The notes under the pieces: generated by a model
The model's input: only the letters and a program-made list of their open reading frames with translations
Told to the model about the DNA's origin: nothing
The model's database searches: none
DNA from: an uncultured Collinsella sp.
Lineage (GTDB): Bacteria > Actinomycetota > Coriobacteriia > Coriobacteriales > Coriobacteriaceae
Assembly: GCA_937969105.1 (NCBI GenBank)
Contig: CALBUZ010000138.1
Span: 1-20,029, forward strand
DNA: 20,029 bases
Direction: 5' to 3'
Made by a program: the position numbers and the translations under genes
Part shown: piece by piece, positions 1 through 6,735 of the stretch
Layout: every line of letters begins with the position of its first letter
Position numbering within the stretch: position 1 is the first letter of the stretch

Positions 1-1
1 G

Positions 2-577
2 CTGGGCGTTCCCACCGAGATGGCCGAGGGCCCCTGCGCCGTCATTGGCGGCGGCGTCGGCCTGGCAATTGCCTTCCCGGTCGCCAAGCACCTGGTCGAG
101 ACCGGTCACGAGGTACACGCCATCATGGGCGCCCGCACCAAGGACCTCCTGCTCATGGAGGACCAGTTCCGCGAGCTCCTCGACGAAGATCACATCCACA
201 TCACCACTGACGACGGCTCCTACGGCGAGCAGGGCGTTGTCACCGCTCCGCTGGAGCGCCTGCTGCAGGACAAGGCCGTGAGCCAGGTCTTCTGCGTCGG
301 CCCCGTTCCGATGATGAAGTTCTCGACCCTCACCGCCCAGAAGTACGACACCCCCATCACCGCGTCGCTCAACCCCATCATGGTTGACGGCACCGGCATG
401 TGCGGCTGCTGCCGCGTCGAGGTGGGCGGCGTGACCAAGTTCGCTTGCGTCGACGGCCCCGACTTCGATGCCACCCTGGTCGACTGGGATGACCTTCGTG
501 CCCGCCAGGCCGCTTACCGTTCCGAAGAGGGCGAGTCCCTCAAGGCCTATGAGGAAAAGAGCTGCGCATGCCACTAG
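2..577 (+). CDS. NfnA/SudB-like FAD/NAD-binding, 2Fe-2S oxidoreductase subunit (5' end missing)
   Basis: The reading frame is open from the left edge, so only the C-terminal 191 residues are present. Visible parts are a glycine-rich nucleotide-binding segment (AVIGGGVGLAIAF) and a closing cysteine cluster, DGTGMCGCCRVEVGG then FACVDGP, which matches the 2Fe-2S site of PyrK-like and sulfide dehydrogenase/NfnA subunits. In that family this subunit carries FAD and a 2Fe-2S cluster and handles NAD(H). With its NfnB partner it forms a cytoplasmic flavin-based bifurcating complex linking NADH, NADPH and ferredoxin. The last 10 bases overlap the next gene, which encodes that partner, so the two are translationally coupled. 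Family assignment is firm. Whether the complex is truly NfnAB (bifurcating) or a related ferredoxin-NADP reductase cannot be settled from sequence reading alone. Confidence 0.9.
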   Translation: MGVPTEMAEGPCAVIGGGVGLAIAFPVAKHLVETGHEVHAIMGARTKDLLLMEDQFRELLDEDHIHITTDDGSYGEQGVVTAPLERLLQDKAVSQVFCVGPVPMMKFSTLTAQKYDTPITASLNPIMVDGTGMCGCCRVEVGGVTKFACVDGPDFDATLVDWDDLRARQAAYRSEEGESLKAYEEKSCACH

Positions 578-1977
578 TTAACGGTCGTTTCGTTGCCGAT
601 ATGAAGTCGCCCCGCACCCCCGATAACGAGGAGCCGGCTGCCGAGCGCGCCTGCGACTTCCGCCCCGTCGACAAGGGCTTCACCGAGGAGATGGCGCTGG
701 CCGAGGCCGAGCGCTGCCTCAACTGCAAGAAGCCGTTCTGTGTTGAGGGCTGCCCCGTCAACATCAACATCCCCCGCTTTATCGAGCAGATCCGCGCGAA
801 GGACTTCGGCGGCGCCCTCGATACCATCCGCGAGGACTCCATGCTTCCCGCTATCTGCGGCCGCGTCTGCCCGCAGGAGAACCAGTGCGAGGGCAAGTGC
901 ATCCGTGGCAAGAAGTCCGAGCCCGTGGCCATCGGCCAGCTCGAGCGCTTCCTGGGTGACCGCCCCGAGCTCGCCTCCACGCCCAAGATGGCCCCCAAGA
1001 ACGGCAAGAAGGTCGCCGTCGTCGGTTCCGGCCCGTCCGGCATCACCTGCGCCGGCGAGCTCGCCCGCAACGGCTTTGACGTCACCGTCTTCGAGGCCTT
1101 CTTCACCGGCGGCGGCGTGCTGGTCTACGGCATCCCCGAGTTCCGTCTGCCCAAGGCGGTCGTCAAGCGCGAGATTGACGGCCTGGAGGACATGGGCGTC
1201 AAGTTTGAGTACAACTCCGTCGTGGGCAACATGGCCACGGCCGAGGAGCTGTTCGAGCAGGGCTTCGACGCCATCTATGTGGCGACCGGCGCTGGCCTGC
1301 CCAAGTTCCTCAACGTCCCCGGCGAGAACCTGCCCAACGTCTTCTTCGCGAACGAGTACCTCACCCGCGTGAACCTGATGAAGGCCAACAAGTTCCCCGA
1401 GTACGACACCCCCACCAAGCATGGCAAGAACGTCGTTGTCTTTGGTGGCGGCAACGTGGCTATGGACGCCGTCCGTACCGCCAAGCGCCTGGGCGCCGAG
1501 CACGCCATCATCGCCTACCGTCGTACCGAGGACGAGATGCCCTGCCGTCGTGCCGAGCTGCACCATGCCAAGGCCGAGGGCGTCGAGGTTCTGCCGCTCG
1601 TCTCCCCGCTCGAGTTTGTCGCTGGCGAGGACGGCTCCGTGTGCGCCGTCAAGGTCCAGAAGATGGAGCTCGGCGAGCCCGACGAGTCCGGCCGCCGTCG
1701 TCCGGTGCCCATCGAGGGCGCCATCGAGGAGATCCCCTGCGACGTCGCGATCTCGGCTATCGGCACCAACGCCAACCCCTTCGCTGCCAAGATCGGCGGC
1801 AAGATGGAGCTCAACAAGTGGGGCTACATCGTCGCTGACGAGGAGACCGGCCAGACCACCGATCCCCGCATCTGGGCCGGCGGCGACATCGTCACCGGTG
1901 CCGCTACGGTCATTCTGGCGATGGGCGCCGGCAAGAAGGCCGCCGCTTCGATCACCAAGAGCCTGCTGGGCGAATAA
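568..1977 (+). CDS. gltA: NADPH-dependent glutamate synthase small-chain-like / NfnB subunit
   Basis: A 469-residue protein of full family length. The N-terminal region carries two 4Fe-4S cysteine sets: C50, C53, C58, C62 and C97, C101, C107, C111. A FAD-binding dinucleotide motif follows near residue 150 (VVGSGPSG). An NADPH-binding motif lies near 290 (VVFGGGNVAMDA, then the basic YRRTEDEMP), and the C-terminal FAD motif is WAGGDIVTGAATVILAMGAGKK. This is the GltD/SudA/NfnB architecture. The ATG at 568 has a GAGGAAAAG ribosome site 8 bases upstream and overlaps the stop of the preceding NfnA-like gene, so the pair is one operon. The neighbour makes an NfnB role (NADPH:ferredoxin side of an electron-bifurcating enzyme) more likely than glutamate synthase, since no large GOGAT subunit is present. 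A terminator follows at 2006-2044. Confidence 0.92.
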   Translation: MPLVNGRFVADMKSPRTPDNEEPAAERACDFRPVDKGFTEEMALAEAERCLNCKKPFCVEGCPVNINIPRFIEQIRAKDFGGALDTIREDSMLPAICGRVCPQENQCEGKCIRGKKSEPVAIGQLERFLGDRPELASTPKMAPKNGKKVAVVGSGPSGITCAGELARNGFDVTVFEAFFTGGGVLVYGIPEFRLPKAVVKREIDGLEDMGVKFEYNSVVGNMATAEELFEQGFDAIYVATGAGLPKFLNVPGENLPNVFFANEYLTRVNLMKANKFPEYDTPTKHGKNVVVFGGGNVAMDAVRTAKRLGAEHAIIAYRRTEDEMPCRRAELHHAKAEGVEVLPLVSPLEFVAGEDGSVCAVKVQKMELGEPDESGRRRPVPIEGAIEEIPCDVAISAIGTNANPFAAKIGGKMELNKWGYIVADEETGQTTDPRIWAGGDIVTGAATVILAMGAGKKAAASITKSLLGE

Positions 1978-2005
1978 TCACCTACAGCACTAGCCACCAA
2001 ACGGC

Positions 2006-2044
2006 AAAGTCCCCGTCGAGCACACGCCCGGCGGGGACTTTTTC
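2006..2044 (+). terminator. Intrinsic terminator of the nfnAB-like operon
   Basis: A perfect 10-bp stem, AAAGTCCCCG (2006-2015) against CGGGGACTTT (2032-2041), with a 16-base loop and a T run at 2039-2043. It lies 29 bases after the stop of the NfnB-like gene and is oriented to end rightward transcription. Confidence 0.85.
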
Positions 2045-2059
2045 TATGCCGGCCGCCCG

Positions 2060-2094
2060 ACCACCGCAAAGGGGACAGGCACCTTTGTGGTGGT
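2060..2094 (+). repeat. 35-bp palindromic element, copy A (GGGGACAGG orientation)
   Basis: Stem ACCACCGCAAAGG pairs with CCTTTGTGGTGGT around the loop GGACAGGCA. There is one stem mismatch, at the G of ACCACCG. It is nearly identical to the reverse complements of the elements at 4381-4415 and 5991-6025. It has no coding potential and no flanking transposase. Confidence 0.85.
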
Positions 2095-2118
2095 TTGGGG
2101 ACTTGCCCGGTCATTTTG

Positions 2119-2173
2119 TCTCAATCTGTAACACCTGGAGCCCGTCGAGTCTTGTAGTTGTTACAGATCGAGA
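2119..2173. repeat. 55-bp hairpin repeat, unit 1 of 3
   Basis: Left arm TCTCAATCTGTAACA and right arm TGTTACAGATCGAGA are inverted repeats with one A/C mismatch, around a 25-base spacer. The unit has the same total length, arm length and loop length as units 2 and 3. Confidence 0.9.
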
Positions 2174-2198
2174 TATTGCGCCAGCCGCCTCCTCTTTA

Positions 2199-2253
2199 TC
2201 TCAATCTGTAACAGTTAGAGCCCAAATTCCTCGCTAGGTGTTACAGATCGAGA
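2199..2253. repeat. 55-bp hairpin repeat, unit 2 of 3
   Basis: The arms are identical to unit 1 (15 bases each, same single mismatch). It lies exactly 80 bases to the right of unit 1. The 25-base loop is different, apart from a shared AGAGCCC/GGAGCCC piece near its start. Confidence 0.9.
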
Positions 2254-2279
2254 CGTTAGGTTGGCGGCCATTCGGTTCA

Positions 2280-2334
2280 TCTAAATCTGTAACATCTAGG
2301 GCCGTTTTGGGCGGCCAAATGTTACAGATCGAGA
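2280..2334. repeat. 55-bp hairpin repeat, unit 3 of 3
   Basis: Left arm TCTAAATCTGTAACA differs from units 1 and 2 by one base, and the right arm is identical. It lies 81 bases from unit 2. The 25-base loop contains its own small stem, GGCCG against CGGCC. It sits 37 bases beyond the stop of the leftward surface-protein gene. Confidence 0.9.
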
Positions 2335-2371
2335 TTTTGCTGAAGCCGAGGATGGGCGCTGCCGCCAAAAC

Positions 2372-4354
2372 CTAACGCTTGCGGTGCTTGGTCGCGGCGA
2401 TGCCGGCCGCGGCAACGGTTGCGCCGGCGATTCCCAGGGCGGTGACCGTCATTACGGTGGTATCTCCCGTGGCCACCAGGGCAGCATCGCTCTTCTTGGC
2501 CGGCGCGGCTTTCTCAACCGTCTTGGTCGTGGCGGTTGTCGTGGCCGGTTTAGCCGCGGGTTTGGTCTCGGGCTTCACCTCGGGCTTGGGCTCAGGCTTG
2601 ACCTCAGGCTGCGGCGCGGGCTTTTCGGGGTCGACCGGAGCCGGCGTGGCCTCAGGCGTAAGCGTCAGATCGGTGTTGAGCCACAGAGTGAAGATACAGC
2701 CGCTCTCGGGATCAACTACACTCGCTTCGCCCATCTGGTAGCCGCACTCCTGGCCGTTGATCACCAGCTTGGTGTTGGGCGTAAAGTAGAAGCCGCGCGC
2801 GGGCTTGAGGTAGATACCGTAGCGATAGGTCACGCCAGGCTTAAAGGCGTCGATGTGGTTCGTGATGTTCTGATCCCAGAACTCCTGAGAGTTCACTTCG
2901 CTGCCGTCGCTACCCGTCCAGTACTCACACTGAGGAAGGGAGTTGGAGCCCGTCGGAACATTCGCCGTAAAGACCGGCTTATCGCCTGCCTTGAAGGTGG
3001 TCGTGGCGCCGTTGATCTCGATAACGTCGATGGCCCGCCATTCGTCGATCGGCTGCTCGCACAGCATATTGTCAGCGTTTGGCGCGAAGACGCCGTTGGC
3101 GGTCTTGATGTGGTGCACCCAACGACCGTTGACGTTCATATTGCAGTCATCGGCCACGGTATTGTCGCCCTTGAGCCTCAGCTCAACGGAGTACATGTAG
3201 AACTTTCCCTCTTCGAAGTGGTCAATCTTCTTCATGCCCGGCGTGTACTTTGCGGGGTCGGAATACCAGAAGGCAACGGGTACCGACTCCCCGGATTCCA
3301 TATCGAGCTCCATCTCTTCCCAGCATTCGTAGGCGATCTCATACTTATCGGCATCGGCGGCAGGAATCGTCGCGGTCGCACGCGGCGCCTCGCCGGGCGC
3401 ATAGTCGGTTTTCACATCGTTGACGTTCAAATTCTCGAGGGCTTCGTTTTCTGACGCAACGAGCGTAATTTTGCTATTGATGGCGTAGCGGAGGTAATAA
3501 TCGTACCTGGTTTCGTTGAGGATAGTCGAGCTGCCTTCATAGTCAGTTCCGGTATACTCCAGCGCCGTGCCAATATAGAGAGCCTCATTGCGCGTGAGTC
3601 GATACGAGCCGCCTGCCGCGCCACCCGTAAAGGTCAGCGTCAGCCTCATGTGATCGCCAACAGGCTCAAAGCGGGCCGTCACATCGGACATAGATGCGTC
3701 CTGGACTTCAACCAGGGTGCCCGAAACAGCATCGGCCCGGTAGTACTTGGTTTCGACAAGTTCGCAGAGCGGCTCATCCGGCATGCCGCCCTCAACATCG
3801 GGAAAATCATAGGTATACGACTGGCCCTTTTCGAGTGTGACATTGCTCGGAAGCACGCAGTCCGTGTAGCGGGAAACCACGGTCGTATTGACCCTAACGT
3901 CGCTGCCGCCAACAACATCGGTCACACCGCAGGGCATGATGGCGTTGCTCGCCGGCATGGCGGCGTTGTCGTCGCCAGAAGCGTTTTGCCCAGCGAGCGC
4001 CGCACCGCTAGACCCATTGGCGGCATCGGCTGGGATTGTCCGCTGAGGCTCAACGGTGGCTTGCGCCGTCGGAGCAGCATCGGTTGCAGGCGCGGTCGAA
4101 GCAGCTGGCGCGGTCGTTGGAGCCGTATCCTCCGCAACCGTCGGCGTCACCGGAGCTGCGGCAACCTCGTCCGCCGCAGCGACGGAATCGGCACATTCCG
4201 TCGCCAGTGCCACGCTCGGCAGCAGCAGCTGGCCGACCATAAGCGCACACGCACCAACGCTGGCAATCCTTACGCCCGCGCAGCGCCAAGTTCCATGGAT
4301 GAGCGAGCAGGTGCGCTCATGCTGAGTTTGCTTATCAAAGTGACTTCCGTTCAT
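2372..4354 (-). CDS. Secreted, sortase-anchored cell-wall surface protein
   Basis: I do not recognise a specific family for this 660-residue protein. A long signal peptide ends near residue 51 (SVALA before TECADS). A low-complexity Ala/Thr/Pro stretch runs to about 140. The middle contains two similar modules at about 315-412 and 452-535, each with a GD/GE-P-x-TA opening, a W/Y core, an F-x-x-G-x-x-Y strand and a closing NG. A Pro/Lys/Glu spacer (about 566-620) follows, then LVATG at 626-630, a hydrophobic segment and the basic tail KHRKR. That end is a cell-wall sorting signal with a non-canonical LPxTG. The ATG at 4354 is preferred over an upstream in-frame ATG at 4438 because AGGAGG precedes it by 6 bases. 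The upstream codons would also translate the 35-bp repeat. Its role is probably adhesion or host interaction, by inference only. A class B sortase is encoded at 18304-19302. Confidence 0.85.
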   Translation of the reverse strand: MNGSHFDKQTQHERTCSLIHGTWRCAGVRIASVGACALMVGQLLLPSVALATECADSVAAADEVAAAPVTPTVAEDTAPTTAPAASTAPATDAAPTAQATVEPQRTIPADAANGSSGAALAGQNASGDDNAAMPASNAIMPCGVTDVVGGSDVRVNTTVVSRYTDCVLPSNVTLEKGQSYTYDFPDVEGGMPDEPLCELVETKYYRADAVSGTLVEVQDASMSDVTARFEPVGDHMRLTLTFTGGAAGGSYRLTRNEALYIGTALEYTGTDYEGSSTILNETRYDYYLRYAINSKITLVASENEALENLNVNDVKTDYAPGEAPRATATIPAADADKYEIAYECWEEMELDMESGESVPVAFWYSDPAKYTPGMKKIDHFEEGKFYMYSVELRLKGDNTVADDCNMNVNGRWVHHIKTANGVFAPNADNMLCEQPIDEWRAIDVIEINGATTTFKAGDKPVFTANVPTGSNSLPQCEYWTGSDGSEVNSQEFWDQNITNHIDAFKPGVTYRYGIYLKPARGFYFTPNTKLVINGQECGYQMGEASVVDPESGCIFTLWLNTDLTLTPEATPAPVDPEKPAPQPEVKPEPKPEVKPETKPAAKPATTTATTKTVEKAAPAKKSDAALVATGDTTVMTVTALGIAGATVAAAGIAATKHRKR

Positions 4355-4380
4355 AACGACCTCCTTGGTCGAAGGATTAC

Positions 4381-4415
4381 ACCACCACAAAGGTGCCTGT
4401 CCCCTTTGTGGTGGT
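4381..4415 (-). repeat. 35-bp palindromic element, copy B (in the surface-gene leader)
   Basis: A perfect 13-bp stem, ACCACCACAAAGG against CCTTTGTGGTGGT, around TGCCTGTCC. It lies 26 bases upstream of the surface-protein start codon and so would fold just ahead of the ribosome site in any transcript starting further upstream. The GGGGACAGG sense is on the minus strand. Confidence 0.88.
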
Positions 4416-4450
4416 CCTGTACCACCAAGATGTGCCAAATGACTCCGTAT

Positions 4451-4478
4451 GCCTAGGTTCGTAGATGCGAACCCAGGC
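4451..4478. other. Hairpin in the divergent spacer
   Basis: GCCTAGGTTCG pairs with CGAACCCAGGC around the loop TAGATG, an 11-bp stem with one internal mismatch. It lies between the two divergent genes and lacks a T tail on either side, so it is not an obvious terminator. It could be an operator or an untranslated-leader structure. Confidence 0.55.
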
Positions 4479-4522
4479 CTCTACCTGCGGTTTAATTCAA
4501 AATGATTTCGTTGTCGTCACAC

Positions 4523-4537
4523 GCGTCCCAGGGACGC
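4523..4537. promoter_or_regulatory. Perfect 7-bp inverted repeat upstream of the LuxR-type gene
   Basis: GCGTCCC-A-GGGACGC is a perfect palindrome around one central base. It directly abuts a -10-like TACAAT at 4538-4543. A TTGTCG at 4511-4516 would be the -35, but the 21-base spacing is too long for a standard promoter, so the promoter call is weak. The position is right for an operator, possibly for autoregulation. Confidence 0.4.
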
Positions 4538-4580
4538 TACAATCGAGGACACGATTATTCGTGCACCCAAAGGACCGTTC

Positions 4581-5984
4581 TTGAACCTGAGTAAGCCTAA
4601 AATCAACGCGCTTCTGGCACTCGCGCTCTTCACCTTCGCCTTCCTTGCCGCCGAGTTTCGCTTCGACGTCAACGTCGGGCTGCTCGCTGGTGCCGAACGA
4701 GTTGTGATCGCACAGGGTTTTATCCTTGGCACCAGCGTGATCGGCTTTATCGGATACGCTCCGTTGCTTGAGCACGCGCACCACAAAGGCCAGCCTCAGG
4801 CAGTTGTCAGCGCCGCCGTCCCCATCGCCATCTTGGGATTGACTCAGATCCAGTCCCCCACGAGCCCGCTTGCGCTCGAGATTCTGGGATGCCTCGCATT
4901 CCTCGGGCTCGGCCTGCTGGGCGCCGCCACTCACCACGCCTTTTCGTTGGCATTCCAGGATGACCCCAAACTCGCCACCGGCGCGGGAGCGGCCTATGCT
5001 GCGGGCATCCTGATGCAGTTCGCCGTCAACCTGCTCAATTGCGGCGGTATCGCAGAGCTCATCGTCCTTGGCGCAGCGACTATCGCCATCTCCGCCCTCA
5101 GCGTCGTTCCCCAAAAGGCTGCCGAGAGCTCCAGCCCCGCCACCAATCCCTTTGTTGAGCCCTCTCATGCCCTCGCCAAACAGGCATGCTGGAGCATCGC
5201 GCTCATCATGATTCTCGCCTGCTTGTTCACGACCCTCGACAACGTGGTCACACTCTCCAACGCCCACGGCACCATTGCCGTGCAAACCTGGCCGCGCCTC
5301 TTTTTGGCGGCGAGCGGCCTTGCCGCCGGTCTTATCTTTGATCTTGCCGAGCGTCGCTACACGGGACTCGTCATGCTCGGCATCGCCGTGCTCTCGACCA
5401 TTTCCATCCTGGCCGTGGAGGCCGGCGCCGATCCCAACCTGGGCCTTGTCGTCTTTTACCTGAGCTCGGGCTTTTTTGTCACGTTCTTTACCGCCACCTT
5501 TACACAGCTGGCACCGCGTATGCACGCGCCCGCTCTTTGGGCCGGCATGGGACGCGCCGCCAACAATGCATGCGCATTCACTACATCGGGCATCTCGCTT
5601 GCCCTTGTGACCTCGGGCAACGTTGCCCTCATTATGATTGGTGCGCTCGTTTTGCTCGTCGCCGCCTGCGCGGCATTCGTGGCAGCCGGCCTATTCCGCC
5701 TGCCCCAAACCGAGCAGGAGCGCGAGCGCGAGCAGCTGGCAGAAGAAGCACTCGCCGCCCCCACCATCGAGGAACAGCGCCAGGCCTTCATCGCCAACCA
5801 CGCTCTCACCCCGCGCGAAGTCGACGTGCTCATAGCCGTGACCCAGGATGAACGCCCGCTCAAGCAGATCGCCGAGGAGCTTGGAATCTCGATGCGCATG
5901 GTGCAGCGCCACCTGAGCTCCATCTACCAAAAGACCGACACGCAAACGCGCGCCGGTCTCACCAAAGCCTTCCCCTCGGCTTAA
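4581..5984 (+). CDS. Membrane-bound LuxR-type transcriptional regulator
   Basis: A 467-residue protein with about ten hydrophobic segments filling residues 8-380, then a charged linker and a LuxR-type helix-turn-helix at 409-467. The HTH begins LTPREVDVLIAV and continues QIAEELGISMRMVQRHLSSIYQK. Regulators with a polytopic membrane domain fused to a LuxR HTH are abundant in Coriobacteriia. The N-terminal part is presumed to sense a membrane-related or small-molecule signal, but no ligand can be read from it. The start is a TTG at 4581, supported by AAAGGA six bases upstream and by the absence of a good in-frame ATG. It is divergent from the surface-protein gene at 2372-4354, which makes that gene a plausible target. 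The 35-bp copy C follows 6 bases after the stop. Confidence 0.88.
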   Translation: MNLSKPKINALLALALFTFAFLAAEFRFDVNVGLLAGAERVVIAQGFILGTSVIGFIGYAPLLEHAHHKGQPQAVVSAAVPIAILGLTQIQSPTSPLALEILGCLAFLGLGLLGAATHHAFSLAFQDDPKLATGAGAAYAAGILMQFAVNLLNCGGIAELIVLGAATIAISALSVVPQKAAESSSPATNPFVEPSHALAKQACWSIALIMILACLFTTLDNVVTLSNAHGTIAVQTWPRLFLAASGLAAGLIFDLAERRYTGLVMLGIAVLSTISILAVEAGADPNLGLVVFYLSSGFFVTFFTATFTQLAPRMHAPALWAGMGRAANNACAFTTSGISLALVTSGNVALIMIGALVLLVAACAAFVAAGLFRLPQTEQEREREQLAEEALAAPTIEEQRQAFIANHALTPREVDVLIAVTQDERPLKQIAEELGISMRMVQRHLSSIYQKTDTQTRAGLTKAFPSA

Positions 5985-5986
5985 AA

Positions 5987-6029
5987 CAAAACCACCACAA
6001 AGGTGCCTGTCCCCTTTGCGGTGGTTTTG
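5987..6029. terminator. 35-bp palindromic element copy C, likely bidirectional terminator
   Basis: The repeat itself is at 5991-6025: ACCACCACAAAGG, loop TGCCTGTCC, CCTTTGCGGTGGT. Here it is flanked by AAAA on the left and TTTT on the right, extending the stem and giving a U tail on both strands. It lies between two converging genes (stops at 5984 and 6035), so it probably ends both transcripts. It is the same element as at 2060-2094 and 4381-4415. Confidence 0.7.
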
Positions 6030-6034
6030 ATCGG

Positions 6035-6658
6035 CTAGCCTTCGAGCTGCGCCACTTTGTAGCGGTAGGCAGCGGCGATAACGTCTTTGCAGCCTTCGCG
6101 GCCCAGCTTGGCGCGGTTGACGACGATGTCCTTGCCGCTCGTCATCTTCCACTTTCCGGCGCTATAGCGCTTATAGAACGCCTCGCGCGCCTTCTGCTGC
6201 TGCTTGACCAGCTTGGCGCCCTTCTTTTTGTTGAGGCCGCGCTTTTTGCGCACAATCTCGACGCGTTCCTCAAAGGGTGCGGTCACCAGCACGGCAATGT
6301 GATTGGGGTTGTTGCGCAGCAGGTAATCGGACAGACGGCCTTCGATAATGCAGCTCTCGGTCTCGCCCAGATCCAAAATCACCTGGCTCATCTTTTGGAA
6401 CAACTTGTCCGAGTACGAACGCGCATCGTAGCGGTCGGGCAGAAACGCCATATTCTCCACGGCCAGGCGCTCGTCGTAGGCAGCCATCTTGTCGAGCGAC
6501 TCGCCCGCGCGCAGCGACGCACGCACCAGCAGCTCGTTATCGTACAGCGGAATCCCCAGCTCATCGGCAAGGATACGGCCAATCTCGTGGCCCTCGGCAC
6601 CAAAGTCGCGCGCGATGGTAATGACCACAGGACTCTTCTTGTTCTCCAGATCGCTCAT
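6035..6658 (-). CDS. Cytidylate kinase-like family protein
   Basis: A 207-residue protein opening with ITIARDFGAEGHEIGRILADELGIPLYDNEL. This fits the AAA_26 / cytidylate-kinase-like fold, where the P-loop is degenerate (ARDFGAEGHEIG) compared with authentic Cmk. IIEGRLSDYLL and an R-rich lid (VRKKRGLNKKKG) follow, and a basic C-terminal half ends in a domain rich in Lys and Tyr. Members are predicted nucleotide or nucleoside kinases, but the substrate is not known. True Cmk is expected elsewhere in the genome. The start ATG at 6658 has AAAGGA upstream. It appears to be its own unit: the transporter terminator at 6680-6710 lies just upstream and the 35-bp terminator-like element lies just downstream. 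Confidence 0.8.
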   Translation of the reverse strand: MSDLENKKSPVVITIARDFGAEGHEIGRILADELGIPLYDNELLVRASLRAGESLDKMAAYDERLAVENMAFLPDRYDARSYSDKLFQKMSQVILDLGETESCIIEGRLSDYLLRNNPNHIAVLVTAPFEERVEIVRKKRGLNKKKGAKLVKQQQKAREAFYKRYSAGKWKMTSGKDIVVNRAKLGREGCKDVIAAAYRYKVAQLEG

Positions 6659-6679
6659 CGCGATTCCTTTCTAACAGAT

Positions 6680-6710
6680 GAGAAAAAAGGCTGTCTATCG
6701 CCTTTTCTCA
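6680..6710 (-). terminator. Terminator of the amino-acid ABC transporter operon
   Basis: On the minus strand, GAGAAAAGGC pairs with GCCTTTTTTCTC around GATAGACA, giving a T-rich 3' arm and tail. It begins 26 bases after the stop of the last permease gene and ends 22 bases before the start of the cytidylate-kinase-like gene. Confidence 0.75.
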
Positions 6711-6735
6711 CGATAGCGTACCAGGGAAAGCCAGG

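Larger units (their letters stand above)
1978..2371. other. 394-bp convergent spacer with terminator, 35-bp palindrome and three tandem hairpins
   Basis: This spacer lies between the rightward NfnB-like gene and the leftward surface-protein gene, so both neighbours end here. It holds the terminator at 2006-2044, the 35-bp element at 2060-2094, and three 55-bp hairpins at 2119-2173, 2199-2253 and 2280-2334. I find no convincing coding sequence: the short open frames simply run through the repeats. No T-tailed terminator is visible for the leftward gene, so the tandem hairpins may take that role. Confidence 0.75.

Noticed and set aside
2119..2334. CRISPR array
   Set aside because: There are only three units, the repeated parts are two inverted 15-base arms rather than one direct repeat, the variable part is inside the hairpin, and no cas gene is nearby.
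4355..4438. N-terminal extension of the surface protein to an ATG at 4438
   Set aside because: The extra 28 codons are the translated 35-bp repeat. The ATG at 4354 has a strong AGGAGG site followed directly by a signal peptide.
4497..5525. A 342-codon open frame antisense to the LuxR-type gene
   Set aside because: It has Gly/Glu/Lys/Asp-rich shadow composition, and its start lies inside the membrane-domain coding region of a convincing gene.
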